Below are positions 44,720 to 56,221 of a stretch of DNA of 64,000 nt, one piece after another; within the stretch, counting starts at the first letter, position 1; the number at the start of each line of letters is the position of its first letter. The DNA is from Triatoma infestans (Eukaryota; Arthropoda; Insecta; Hemiptera; Reduviidae). The stretch is from contig JAAEAF010001076.1 in NCBI GenBank assembly GCA_011037195.1, positions 1-64,000 of the forward strand. The letters run 5' to 3'. Made by a program: the position numbers and the translations under genes. The notes beneath the pieces are model-generated. The model did no database searches. It was not told the origin of the DNA and was given only the letters and a program-made list of their open reading frames with translations.

Positions 44720-44921
44720 CTAGACGAATCAAATGGGAACCTGACAATCACAGAATCTCCAGATACAGATCTTTTACTTAGAGGGTTTAACTCCGGGTGA
44801 CTCTTGTCTCTGGAAAGAAACTAAAACACTTCTTAATGATCATTGCCAGATATTCTCACTGCAAGTTGGTGACAGACTTGCAACGAGTGATGAAGAAAAA
44901 TGCGAAGTAATAGCAACACAT

Positions 44922-45437
44922 TTGGAAAATAAATTCACACAATCTCACCAGACAGACCAAGACACTGACGAACACATCAACCATGAACTGCAGCAACCTC
45001 ATCACACCGTAGAGCTTCCTATCTCATTCACTTCCCCTTCAGAAATAACCTCCATAATCAAAGCACTTCCTAACAAAAAGACTCCCGGAGACGACCTAAT
45101 ACCGAACATTTTTTTAAAAAATCTACCTCCGAAAGGTGTCGCTTTCTTAACCTTAATCTTTTTAATGCATGTCTCCGAATGGGTTACTTTCCTAAAAAAT
45201 GGAAGAATGCAATAATAGTTGTATTCCACAAAGCCGGTAAACCAAAAAACGACCCGAATAGCTATCGACCAATTAGCCTACTGTCTCTCAAAAATATTTG
45301 AGAAAATAATCTATAGACGACTGTTAAAACATCTGACTGAAACAAACGCAATTCCACCACATCTATTCGGATTCAGACCAAAACACTCACCAGTACATCC
45401 AATTAAGAGAATTACAGAATACATAGCACAACTTTGA
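44922..45437 (+). pseudogene. Jockey-like RT N-terminal region, frameshifted
   Basis: ALPNKKTPGDDLIPNIFLKN (45060-45120) and, after a frameshift, [14 protein letters not shown] sequence near 45255 and HLFGFRPKHSPVH near 45365 correspond to RT blocks 0-2. Frames 44922-45215 and 45219-45437 are two pieces of one former gene. Confidence 0.75.
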
Positions 45438-45741
45438 AAAAAGGAAACATACTGCAGCGATATTTCTAGACGTAGCCGCTGCATTCGACACAGTTTGGCA
45501 CTCAGGACTACTCTACAAACTCAGACACACAAACGCACCTGACTACATTACTCAAATCATAGGATCCTTTTTAAGGGACAGAACATTTCAGGTAAGAGTC
45601 AACAACACATATAGTACTAGACGCCAAATTCTCGCGGGACTACCGCAAGGTGCAATCATCAGTCCTATACTCTTTAACCTTTACTGTTCGGACATACCTG
45701 AACCAACTTCAGCTACTTTAGCCACATACGCAGATGACACA

Positions 45742-46416
45742 ATGATAGCCTCAACTAACGACAACATTGACCAAAGCATCACTGACTTACAAACAACTAT
45801 AGACATCATTACAAAATGGTTCCAAAAATGGAAGCTACGTCTCAACATCACTAAAACAGAAGCAAAAATTTTTTCTCTTCGGAGATTTCAAAATGAAGAC
45901 CTTCGGCGACTAAAACTAAACAACCAGGAAATACCCTGGAAACCGAAGGACCAAGGAGTGCGCTATCTTGGTGTAATCCTTGACACCAGACTCACCTGGA
46001 GACTACACATTAACAACAAACTACAACAAGCATACTGCCGACTGAAACAGTTATATCCACTTATAAACAGAAACACACCACTCAAACACTCCTGTACAGT
46101 ACTTCTTTATAAGACGCTTCTCAGACCTCTGTTGACATACGCTTGCCCAGTCTGGATAACTGCCAGCAACACACTGACGAAACGACTTCAGACATTTCAA
46201 AACAAAGTACTCCGAATTGCTTTAAGAGCCCCTTGGTTCACCAGAAACACACAAATACACAGAGAACTATACATTACAGATATTCTCACACACATGACTA
46301 AATTAACAGACAACTTCTTCCTCACACTTCACACATTATCCTCAACGTCCCGCTTCAACATAGGGGAACCTACTCACTCTAGAAGACTGAAACCGCGACT
46401 CTACCAAGATTTATGA
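45742..46416 (+). pseudogene. Jockey-like RT C-terminal fragment
   Basis: A 224-residue open frame starting just after the YADDT box: WKLRLNITKTEAKIFSLRRF, GVRYLGVILDTRLTWRLHIN, LLRPLLTYACPVWITASNTL, ending RLKPRLYQDL. Nearly colinear with the copies at 9425 and 14408. Confidence 0.85.
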
Positions 46417-46504
46417 AATAACATATTTTAACCCTAATCTCTATGTGTAAAGCTGTTGGTGAGCTGGCCCGTATTATGATTTGTAAATAAAATAAAAAAA
46501 TGAT

Positions 46505-49011
46505 ATAAAATCTAGCCTACCACCTCCAATCAAAATAGCCAAAATAACAGATTTCAAATTATTGTATTCAGGATTAATGACAAGTCTAGGCGCAAATAAT
46601 TTCACACTAAATGCCAACAATTCTGACCTTACGATTAACATCAAAACTCCAGATACAAAGCTGCCATAAAATACCTTAAACATATCAACTTTAGAAATTA
46701 ACCCCCTCATAGATGTGTTCGCTATGGTGGGGAACACACCTCGGGTAATTGCCTAAAGCCCCAAGAAACATCGCCCACTTGCGCTCTCTGGGGTGGCCCA
46801 CATCCTGCCAACTATCGAGGATGTAAGGTCCACAGAGACCTTCAAAGGAGAAGGCAAGCAATCAGAAGCGATTTGGCACAAGGAACAAGTCTGCACAACC
46901 TAACAGCTGCAAAAGAAGTTCAGTACTCTGTAGCTAACATCCACTTTGACAGACGGCGGACAGCACTCCTGGCAGAGTAAAGTGGCAAAAATTTACACGC
47001 ATACTAGACGGTACTATCAATCTAAAAGAACAACTCAAAACAACCCAAAAGTTAGATAATGCAGTAGGTGAATTTACCAAAATTATTCAAACCGCAGCTT
47101 GGTCTTCCTCAACTTCTACTACACAAACAAATACTACTACTGACTACTTACCAGAGCAAATCCGAAGAACTAATTACACTAAAACGACGGGCTCGAACCA
47201 CCGAATCGCTCGATGGGCGACCCTCCGATACCCATCCGACAAGTCTAAATTCAATCGCCTGAACTCCTTATTAAAACAAGAGCTGACCAACTAAATAATA
47301 TTAAAATTTCGTAACTTTTGAAACTCACTAACGACAGATGACAATCACTCTGGCAGGCCACCAAAAAATTTTTAATTATCCATCCCTTCCAGCACCAGTT
47401 CGACAAGATGATGGCAACTGGGCTAAATCAGACAAAGTAAGGGCTCAAGCGTTTGCCAAACACTTAGCTACAGTATTTGAACCTCACCATGATGTGCAAT
47501 ACCAAAATCATATAGCTGAAATCTGTCAGAATCTCAATATTCCCTTACAACTATCTCTACCTCCATAATATTTCACTCCATCTGAGCTAAAATTCGTTAT
47601 CCATAAACTACCTCTTCGAAAATCTCCAGGTTTCGACCTTATCACTTCAAAAATATTACATCTACCACACAAAGCAATAATTTATCTGACTTATCTTTAC
47701 AATGCAATACTACGTCTGGCTTACTTCCCAGTAGACTGGAAATTTGTTGCAATCATACTGTTTCATAAACCTGGGAAACCTAAACATTTACCATCATCAT
47801 ACCGCCCTATTAGTCAACTTTCACTTCTTGGCAAACTGTTTGAAAAATTACTCCTAAAAGGCTCAATCCCATCATTCAACATTCTCAGGCACTCCCAGAT
47901 CACCAGTTTGGTTTCCGCAAACATCATTCCACTGTACATCAATGTCACAGACTAACTGACGAAATAGCTTCTACTCTAGAAAACAGAGAATACTGTTCTG
48001 CAGCTTTCTTGGATGTGACACAAGCAGTAATCTTACAGTCTTACTTAACTGACAGATATTTTTGCGTGAGAGAGAAGACCGTTATGTCTGACATCTATCC
48101 CATAAAGGCTGGTGTCCCATAAGGAAGTGTACTAGGACCCATTTTATACTCACTCTATACACACGACATACCACCACTTTCACAAAAAACTCTAAAGGTG
48201 ACCTTTTCAGACGACACTGCCATCCTTTCACGACATGCCAACCATATTATAGCAACCACTCACTTACAAAGACATCTTGACGACATTCAACAATGGTGCA
48301 ACAAATGGAAAATCAAAATTAACAGTCTAAAATCTACGCACATGACATTCACAGCACATAAACGTACATACCCAACAGTTTACTTCAACGACACACCGCT
48401 CACGGAGAAAACTGTTACACGCTATCTTGGACTCCACTTAGACTGCCGATTAACTTGGAACCCCTAACACCAGACTTAAAAGATAGGCTTTGAATCAGAA
48501 ATTTCGACAGTTACGATGATTGTTAGGCGGAAAACTAAACGACAACCTCTACAACATGATACTAATTTACAAAACTATAATTAGACCTATATGGTGTACG
48601 GTTGCGAAGTTTGGGGTTCTACCAAACCTTCCAACCTATACAGAATACAAGCCTTCCAATCTAAACTTTTACGACACATTACTGATACACCCTACTACGT
48701 CTCATACCTTAAACTATTACACACTGACCTCAATATACCATTTGTGACAGGCAAGTCACAACCAAATACAAAAAGTTACACGAAACACTATAACAAAATA
48801 ACAATTCTCTCATCTCCAATTTAAGCTTGCCACAGAATACAACAAGAAACTTTCGCAACCAAACACCCTAACAATGCCAGGAATGTCATCGCTGGATGGC
48901 TTCTCCACTCAAGATCCTCAAGCCAACAGTATCAACAGTGAGCAGTAGCAATTATTGTTAATTTAACAGATTTTGCTTACTCAATGAATAAACTAAAAAA
49001 AAAAAAAAAAA
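46505..49011 (+). mobile_element. Jockey-like LINE (subfamily A), deleted and decayed, with poly(A) tail
   Basis: Starts inside ORF1 (KIAKITDFKLLYSGLMTSLG, ANNFTLNANNSDLTINIKTP), then a zinc-knuckle region CALWGGPHPANYRGC in which one knuckle cysteine is W. At about 46980 it jumps to the region after the endonuclease (KWQKFTRILD). The RT is broken by many stops, lacks a stretch near 48025, and has FSDD (48204-48215) instead of YADD. It ends with A19 at 48993-49011. It follows the tail of the preceding Jockey copy head-to-tail. Confidence 0.85.
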
Positions 49012-49379
49012 AATTCGTTTACAACTACAAAGATACAAAAAAACCTTCACATATGCATGAAAAAAACGTTATTTTTTAAGTTTAGACTCTCCCAATGAAA
49101 AAAGTCTGATGAGAAACCCTCACACCTCTTTCTCTTACAGCAGTTAATTAATGTATTTACAAAGTTAACAAACTTTCTTTAAACTTTGAAATTTAATTAC
49201 AGAGCTGTAACATAAATATAAAAGCATAGGATTACATGCTGGTATACATCCTTGGCTCAGGTTTCAATAAAGTCATTTTAATATACTTTACATTATTGTC
49301 CAGAAGACAGTATTATTGTATTGAAGAAAATCAAATATTTGAAACTTAACGCCACAAATTCCCCAGAACTTAAAAAGTC

Positions 49380-49520
49380 AGTTTTTCCGGAAAAATCTTT
49401 CAAAATGGAGTCAGCATTTAAAATATAAAAAAACAATTATTTTGGCAATTAAGCTTTCGAGAAAAACTCAAATACATATTCCCAAGTAAATGTTTCAAAT
49501 AAAAGGTATTTATGTGTTTA
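49380..49520 (-). mobile_element. Family H fragment, antisense
   Basis: TTCCCAAGTAAATGTTTCAAATAAAAG and CTTTCAAAATGGAGTC resemble the reverse complement of the family H units (ACATTTCTC.GGGAA, GGCTCC). Weak. Confidence 0.35.
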
Positions 49521-49532
49521 GATAAAAATGGA

Positions 49533-49925
49533 TGTGAGAAAGGAGAGAGAGAGAGAATGAATTTAGGAATGAAATGGAAATAAACTAGATGATATGCTGA
49601 ACACTGTATAATGATTAGAAATACAAAAACTGCAAGGACTTTACAGTTAAATAAAAGTTAGGTAGCGAGAGAACAATAAAGAGACAGACTGGATGAGTAA
49701 GAAGGTAGTAAATAGGTTGCTGACTGGATGTACTCTTGTAAAACTGTCGTAAAAAACTGCCCTGAACTGTTCTGCTGTCGTCCTCTTTATATGATTCGAA
49801 TTCTCCTTCCCTAGTCTGGCCTAGTAGGGAGTAACTCATAGTAGTTTTAGTCTGCTCATTTAATGTCTGCTTCTTCCCTCTTCGGATCCTATGAATCTTT
49901 AATGAATTGGATCCCATTACATAGG
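49533..49925 (-). mobile_element. Possible LTR, with a partial second copy at 50832-51016
   Basis: Read on -, it runs from TGTAATGGGATCC (49917) through CATATAAAGAGG (TATA-like, about 49790) to CTCCTTTCTCACA (49533). About 180 bp (AAACTAGATGATATGCTGAA, ACTGCAAGGACT, AAAGAGACAGACTGG) recur at 50832-51016 in the same orientation. No target duplication was found, so LTR identity is tentative. A 100-residue frame on - has no domain. Confidence 0.4.
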
Positions 49926-50049
49926 TAGTGCATGATGGCTTTATTATGCCTTATAATAAATAAGAGAAACTAATAACACTAACCAAGACAATTATAATTA
50001 ATTAAATAACTAATAAAAGCTTGACGAAAATTTATTAATTATAGCTATA

Positions 50050-50100
50050 AAATTGTAATATATCAGAAAGTCCGTGTGAGTGTTTCACACCAGATTTTTT
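50050..50100 (+). mobile_element. Family H right-end fragment
   Basis: AGAAAGTCCGTGTGAGTGTTTCACACCAGATTTTTT: the end hairpin (GTGTGAGTGTTTCACAC) with part of the subterminal repeat. Confidence 0.6.
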
Positions 50101-50509
50101 TATTTTTTTATTTTATTAATAAACAATGAGACCTTACACACTGATAAACTTCTTTATAATTGGTTAATTATTGTAAAAAAATTCAACTCTCAAACTTACT
50201 TACGCACTTCCGGCATGGTAATTCAGTATTCTTTTTTCCACCATTGCAGAAATAAAATTTCTATATAAATTAATATAAACCGTGGGTGTTGATGATTCAG
50301 AAAGTACAGGTATAGTTTATATTAAAGGGAGAAAGGTATATTACTGTCCACAGTCAGGTCACGTGGTGAACTGGTCTGGTCATCCTAATTAAGCAACAAC
50401 CGTCAACACAGACTCAATATTAACATCTCTGTCTGATACACCACTGACAGAATTGGTCAAATAAGAAAATTGATCAACTCCGAAACACTCTAATTACTCT
50501 GTAAATGAA

Positions 50510-50765
50510 AAAAAAAAACGATAAAATAAACATTTTATTTCCTCTCTCCATATTAGTGTTTAAAATAGTCGGCATTTTTATGGGGGAAAAAAGTCACAAA
50601 AAACTGAATAACCTATTCAGTAAAGGCGTAATTCCGGTCAACCAATTTTCATCAAACTGGGAATTTCAGCAACTTATATCATTCTAATTATGTATATTTT
50701 CAGCTAGGTAGCTTAAAAAACCAAATATATAGCCTTCAAATTTCAAATAAACACTCATTTCCTTT
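50510..50765 (-). mobile_element. Family H unit, left arm of an inverted pair
   Basis: ACTGAATAACCTATTCAGTA, AAATTGGTTGAC-type sequence (in complement) and TAGCTACCTAGCTG-type sequence are inverted at 51160-51380, making a stem of about 200 bp around the second LTR-like segment. Confidence 0.6.
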
Positions 50766-50831
50766 ATGAGTTTGGATTTTTTTTTACAAGTTATCGTCAT
50801 AGTAACATGCACGTATATATGTTGCATTATA

Positions 50832-51016
50832 TGATGGATGTGAGAAGGAGAGAGAGATAATTACAGAGAATATATTTTAGAGAAATAAACTAGATGATAT
50901 GCTGAACCCTGTATAATGAATAGAACACACAAACTGCAAGGACTATACAGTTAAATAGAGGTTAGGTGGCGAGAGAATAATAAAGAGACAGACTGGCTGA
51001 GTGTTGAGAAGGTATA
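50832..51016 (-). repeat. Partial copy of the LTR-like segment at 49533
   Basis: AAACTAGATGATATGCTGAA, ACACAAACTGCAAGGACT and AAAGAGACAGACTGGCTGAG match the first copy. The match fades after about 51016. Confidence 0.65.
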
Positions 51017-51159
51017 TTAAATTTATTATAAATTTCTTTTGCTACCATACATGATTATATTCATTCTTCTTAGTCTTGTTTATTCTTAATTTAATTGTCT
51101 GATAACTACTTTATTTAGTCCATTTTATAGAACGTTGAGTTCTTTCTAAAAATAAAAAA

Positions 51160-51430
51160 AAATACACAAGAGCTTTAAAGGCGATATACTTGGTTTTTTT
51201 AGCTACCCAGCTGAAGATATACATAATTAGAATTATATAAGTTGCAAAATTCCTAGTTTGATGAAAATTGGTTGAGCGGAAGTGCGTCTTTACTGAATAG
51301 GTTATTCAGTTATTTGTGATTTTCACCATAAAAATGCCGACGGTTTTAAACACTAATAAGAATTGTGAGGTTGAAGAAAATTTGTCATTTCGGAGTATGA
51401 GAAAGTCGGGTGAGTGTTTCACAGCAGTTT
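51160..51430 (+). mobile_element. Family H unit with end hairpin, right arm of the inverted pair
   Basis: TAGCTACCCAGCTGAAG, GGTTGAGCGGAAGTGCG and TGAATAGGTTATTCAG match the inverse of 50510-50765. It ends GAGAAAGTCGGGTGAG then TGTTTCACAGCAG, a degraded end hairpin. Confidence 0.6.
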
Positions 51431-52570
51431 TGTTTTTTTTTAAAGTACAATCAATTTCGAAACATAATTTGTAATTTTTTAATAATTTTGTTAAATTATC
51501 TAATGTTATCTGAATTGTAATTATTTAGAAATATGAACAAAATAATTCAGTTATTACTTTTTTCTTGGGGATTCTGCAGTGCCGCAATGCAGTCTCGTTT
51601 AGTATTTACAACCTCTAACGTTTTTTGTTTGTAAAAGCTCAGAAAAGCTTTGGGCCAGCAGGAAAGGAGTAATTTTTGCTATTTTGTGTGGAAAAAAACT
51701 CAACTATAGTTTAATGGAATGTTATCCCAAGTTTTATATAAATAGATCATAAATTTCAACCATAATAACAATAATATTATAATATAAATAATCACTCCTA
51801 TTAAATTATTAATAATTTATAATTTATTTTAAATAATACATCTTTTGTCTAATCTGGTGAGAATGTATTTATAAAATGTATTGTATTGATATGTACAGTT
51901 AGAGTGGTGAGCTAACTGTACGCTGTGTAAAGGCATCGTGTTTGTTATTAAAAAAGTTTGTATTACATCAGCCAAACTTGAACACATTATGGGGCCATTT
52001 TTGTTTGTTTTTTAAATATAAATTTACAATAGTTATAAGAAATTTCTTTAGCAACAGATAAGTGCATAATATTAGAGAAATAGCATGCAAATATAGTCAC
52101 AGCATGATAAAATCGCTTATTTTATGAATTTGTGTTTGTTGGTGTGATTCCTCGCCAATTATTTGATTTTATCTGAGAGTTTATTGTATAGATGAATAAT
52201 ATCATTTATTTTTTAAAATTTAGTGTTTCAATACAATTTAATACTCGCTTGGATTAAATCACGACTTTAAATCTTGTCTGGAGTCTTGTCAAATTAGCAA
52301 TTGTACAGCAATGTGCTCCATTTAATTTTTTTTTTTTTACATTTTTAAATATAATTTATCTACGATGGCAAAAGTCACAATAAAAAACGATATTCTGTTG
52401 GCCCTGCTTATTTGCATCCCAATTTGCAGTTGCTAACACGGGTAACATTCCTCATATCGATAAATGCAAATGTAACGAAGCAAAGCTTAATTTTGTTTAG
52501 AAATAGCTAATATTCTGACAATATCTAACATTGCATTTATTCATTCCTTTGCAATAAGCTTTGCAACAGC
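51431..52570. other. AT-rich stretch, nothing recognised
   Basis: No domain-bearing frame. A short ATG frame at 52365 (about 23 codons, hydrophobic) is too brief to interpret; the sequence just before 52580 may belong to the Penelope-like remnant. Confidence 0.4.
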
Positions 52571-53345
52571 ATAGTTTAAATGCTTTCTGTCAAACTTTTC
52601 ACTACATTAAAAGACCCTACCCCAACAGAATTACAATCAAATATTATATATAAAATAAATTGCCAGCAATGTCCAGCCACTTATATTGGTCAAATGAAAC
52701 AATATCTAAAGAACAACAGGTTATACCAACACGACTATGACTGTAGAAAAAATAAACCTAACTCTGAAAACATAACAGCACTCACTAAATATCTTACTGA
52801 AAAAAAAAAAAACACAAATCTGAATTTTCTAACACCAGTATTTTGGCAACTGAACGCAATAGAAAAAATCAACTTTTTGGAAATGCTACATGTAAAAAAA
52901 AACAGAAAAATTTCAGTAATTACATGACAGATACCAATAATCTCTTCCCTATTTACCACAACCTCATTTCCTAACCCCTAACCCTGTGTTTTCCCAATAG
53001 TCCCCTCTTACCTGCCAGTTGTTTACTGTGGTGTATATGTTCACTAGTCTCTGTGGTGTTGCAGTGTTTCCACCTACTAATTTTCCAAAAAATAAAATGT
53101 CAAGTGTTATATTTTGAAGTTTAACATTTATTATTTTTATTTAAGTAAACGAAAAATAATTTATAAATTAATCTATGTATTGTAATTTTTCTCCATTACT
53201 TTCTGTCTTTTGTTTTTCGATTCTGTCTTTCTAAAAACCCCCTTTGTATTTTAATGTTGGAGGCCTTGATAAAGACAATATATTTGTCGAAACGTAGGCA
53301 AAAATATAAGTTTGTTGTATTTTTAAAGACCGAATCTCACTATCC
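52571..53345 (+). mobile_element. Penelope-like element, 3' remnant: GIY-YIG endonuclease and end motif
   Basis: The endonuclease piece is followed by about 330 bp and then a hammerhead-like motif at 53263-53299: stem I GCC/GGC, core TTGATAA, stem II GACAAAT-type/ATTTGTC, GAAAC, GTA. This is followed by AAAGACCGAATC, also found beside the motifs of the 12.2-12.6 kb palindrome. The RT domain upstream was not recognised. Confidence 0.75.
52580..52927 (+). pseudogene. Penelope-like GIY-YIG endonuclease fragment
   Basis: 115-residue frame: LKDPTPTELQSNIIYKINCQ, QCPATYIGQMKQYLKNNRLY, QHDYDCRKNK. The IYKI.C..C...YIGQ..R.LK.R...H pattern is that of the Penelope-type GIY-YIG domain; here the arginine after LK..R is retained only approximately. 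The domain nicks target DNA for retrotransposition. Truncated at its N-terminal side. Confidence 0.75.
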
Positions 53346-53889
53346 TCATCCATCGTACAAAATAGTTTAATAATAAATAATTAATAAGTAATTAAGTTTT
53401 AATTTCTCTTATTCCTGTAAGTGTTGCGAGCTGGTCAAATTTTAGAAATTGATATATTATGTTTTGACATTCCATGATTATAAAATAAATGTCATTAGGG
53501 AATGGTCTCGCTCTCTCTTTCAGACTCTTCTCGAGTGTTTTTTTTAAGTTTTCTCCTTGAAAGTAACCCTTCCATTTCATAAGCTCCATACAATATTTAT
53601 TACATGTGTTGTATATCTACAATATTATCAATATACAATTATTTACACAATTTTGATATATAAAATTGATGGTAGAAATCTCTTTGTGAAGTGAATGTGA
53701 ATGAACAGGAATATTACAAACGAAAAAATTCCAACAAGCTCAAACTTATATTCCGATTTTGTGAGGCGTGTTTGGTATAGTGGTTATGACCATGGACTTG
53801 TAGAGGTCTCCAATTCATGTTCTGCATATTACTGTTAAATTTATATTAGTTTAAAAAAATGTTAATAGTATGTGCTTCCACTCCCCCGC
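53346..53889. other. No gene seen; weak tRNA-like string at 53767-53822
   Basis: TTTGGTATAGTGGTTATGAC resembles a tRNA or SINE box A and AATTCATGTTC a poor box B. No cloverleaf was convincing. Confidence 0.35.
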
Positions 53890-54420
53890 CCACAATACCT
53901 AATTTGATAGACATTAAGAGTGCCTGAAAATATTCCGTTTTGTCATCATCCCCCGCAACTGATAATAAAATTGGTCAAAATTCGTCAACCAAAAACGTGC
54001 CTTTGGTGAATGTTTTTTTTTTCAGTTTTTCACAATATTCTCGACAACGGCGTTTTTCTTTAAATTTTACACACAAATGCCAAACACTTTTATTTGAAAC
54101 ATATCTCTCAGAAAATTGAATTCTTTCGGAGGTTTTAGAGCAGCAGCAATGTTAAGTTTTCTCCTAAAGTATGGTTCCACCATTACAACCATCAAAAGTA
54201 ATCACTTCAAGTGCTTGAAAGTATATGCCACCATATGATCATCTATATGCTATGAGAGCAACCAATATGCTAATACATCTCCATTTATCTCAGGGCAGTT
54301 GTATAAAATTACAAATTTAATCATATTTTGTCAATGATATAAATGTATCACTACTGTGCGAGAAAGTCATGTAGTAGTGTAGAAAGTGTGTTCGTGTTAC
54401 ACACGAAATTTTTGTTTTGT
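53890..54420 (+). mobile_element. Diverged family H-like element with end hairpin
   Basis: ACAACGGCGTTTTTCTTTAA, TTTATTTGAAACATATCTCT and GCGAGAAAGTCATG parallel the family H units; it ends with GTGTGTTCGTGTTACACAC (hairpin) then GAAATTTTTG. An inverse partner lies at 55010-55200. Confidence 0.5.
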
Positions 54421-55009
54421 TTTGTAAATAGCCAATTGTTTATCTATTAAGTCATTATTATTAATAATTCGAGCTTTTAGAGGGGATTATTAAAAGGATG
54501 TACTTCTCTTTCTCTTTAAATATATTTATGTTTTCGTTGATGTTATATATGATTATGGATAGAACTTATATCATATAGTAAAATTAGTTTTGTTTTATCG
54601 ATAAATAAACCAAAAAGTTAATGGAGTTTATCATAATATATAAATAAATCAAATATATATAGAGTTGTATGAATATATGTAAAAGAGAAGGGACTTACTA
54701 TGGCATTTCAACACTCTCTTATCAATATTTTTTTTATCTTCTTGTAGTTCAAAAGAACACCTGAGTGAATGACTAGGTAGGCGAGGAGACTGGCTGCGCT
54801 AGTAATGTCGATAAAGTTGTCATCCAAAGGGCGTTAATGTCAAATATCATCGGCCAAATAGATTGGTTTTGTCCCACCCCGGGCTCCTTTCTATTTCTCG
54901 CACAACATTATCAGTAAATTCCTCATCATGCGTGTTCCAGGTGTACTTTATGTCACATATACTTTTCCATTGTTAACATATTTTAGGTGAATAGTTTATA
55001 TATATATAT

Positions 55010-55200
55010 ATAATCTTAGTTCTGTGGGTTATTGAAGCACTTGAAGTAATTACTTTGGTGGTGATGGAACCATATTTATATTGAAATGGTACATAGAGGA
55101 AATAATGTTATTGCTGCTCCAAAACCTCCAAAAAAATAAATGTTTCGTGTAAAATGTTTCAAATAAAAATGTTAGGCATATTTGAAAGTATCGCTATTAA
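55010..55200 (-). mobile_element. Inverse partner of the 54060-54230 segment
   Basis: GGTGATGGAACCATA, ATTGCTGCTCCAAAACCTCC and TGTTTCAAATAAAAATGTT are reverse-complement matches to 54060-54230. The 54421-55009 interval contains a TA run (55000-55012) and otherwise nothing recognised. Confidence 0.5.
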
Positions 55201-55404
55201 TGGAATATCAGCTGGTAATTTTCTTGCACAAAACCTTTCCCGCCTAAATACGTAGAGAGATAGATACATACAACTTCTCTAAAACATCATCAACCATTTC
55301 CGGTAGAATTCTTCTTCTTTTTTTTAACTAAGCAAATGTAAGCCTATTCCGTTTATTTGGAAAACTTCGTTTTTAGGAGATTCAGCAGGGAGCCGCATCT
55401 TTGA

Positions 55405-55500
55405 GCTTTTTTACTTTCCCTTACTACTACTAAGAGGAAATATTGCGATCGTGACAAATTTTCGAATTGCATTTTCCCCCTAAATTAATATTTTTATGTT
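55405..55500 (+). mobile_element. Family H left-end fragment
   Basis: TTACTTTCCCTTACTACTAC, AAGAGGAAATATTGCGATCG and GACAAATTTTCGA match the start of copies A and B. Confidence 0.6.
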
Positions 55501-55806
55501 TTAATGCATCTACAGACTGAATTCCATGCGCGCAACTTTTTTCCCCGCATACGCATTAAAGACCGTTTGCAATTGGTCGCGAACTTTACGAGTCGTTAAG
55601 TGCCCGGTTCCTTGGTACGTTAAGAGCTTTAAAATCGTTATCTCTAGCCGTCGTAAATCACGGTCGACCATTTCCCTATCCTCGATCGAAATTTACCCTT
55701 AACACAGCAAAACATCATTACGATTTAGACTATGAAGCGGACACTTGGTCACCCTCGACACGAAAGATTGTACCATTCTTTAAGAGCAAATTACTTAATT
55801 AAATTA
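55501..55806 (-). other. GC-richer coding-like fragment of unknown identity
   Basis: On the - strand one frame reads VDRDLRRLEITILKLLTYQG and TGHLTTRKVRDQLQTVFNAY without a stop (about 55680-55520). It could be from a transposase, but no diagnostic residues are present. Confidence 0.3.
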
Positions 55807-55811
55807 TTAAT

Positions 55812-56221
55812 TGTGGAAAAAGTCGGGTTACGTGTATCACAAACACTAGTTGTGTGGAAAACACTTTTAATTACATTAATACACACAATATTCTTGACTA
55901 GATAGATACTGATGAAACTGTGCCTGTGGTGACCAATGTCTTTATTCTTCCACCATCGCCACGTCGGAAGGAGCATGTTTCGATTTGCGTTTTTCGTTCT
56001 GTTGAACCTTCCGTGCGGGTTCAGCTGTCACCGTCGCTGGGCCTCTTGAGTATATACCACCCGCACAGTTGAAGCTCGGAGAAGCGGTGGCTCGCTGAGA
56101 GGTGATTTCTGGCTTACATTCTGAAGGCGCCTAGTAGTTAGGGTAGTGGTACCTCTTGACCATTAACAGATGGCGCCATAAGGGTGGTGGTACCTATTGA
56201 CCACTAATAGATGGCGCCACA
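55812..56221 (-). mobile_element. Solo LTR with 5-bp target duplication
   Basis: A 410-bp unit with TGTGG and CCACA ends, flanked by TTAAT on both sides (55807-55811 and 56222-56226). Read on -, it has two tandem 41-44-bp repeats near the start, each containing a GGCGCCATCT block (56136-56218), a TATA-like GGTATATACTC near 56050, and AATAAA (complement at 55939-55944) before the end, the normal U3-R-U5 order. Clearly GC-richer than its surroundings. Gypsy or BEL type cannot be told apart. Confidence 0.8.

Larger units (their letters stand above)
43600..46495 (+). mobile_element. Jockey-like LINE (subfamily B), long but deleted copy
   Basis: Contains a gag (ORF1) N-terminus at 43753-43989 (MSVPRVFPEAHKYEFTSDED), then jumps near 44040 to the second half of an endonuclease domain (LLLGDLNSKHTYWG, PTFYPSARSHQPDILDIALL, LDSDHLPVL), then the RT with several frameshifts and stops, the catalytic YADD at 45727-45738, and the family 3' UTR (TATGTGTAAAGCTGTTGG) with an AATAAAATAAAA tail near 46485. 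The gag C-terminus and the endonuclease N-terminus are missing. Confidence 0.88.

Noticed and set aside
49615..49917. 100-codon open frame on the - strand
   Set aside because: It lies wholly in the LTR-like repeat and has no similarity to a known protein.
53767..53822. tRNA-like string TTTGGTATAGTGGTTATGAC
   Set aside because: Box B is poor and no cloverleaf can be drawn.
55501..55806. Tc1-like transposase
   Set aside because: A coding-like frame exists but no helix-turn-helix pattern or catalytic aspartates could be recognised, so the class is left open.
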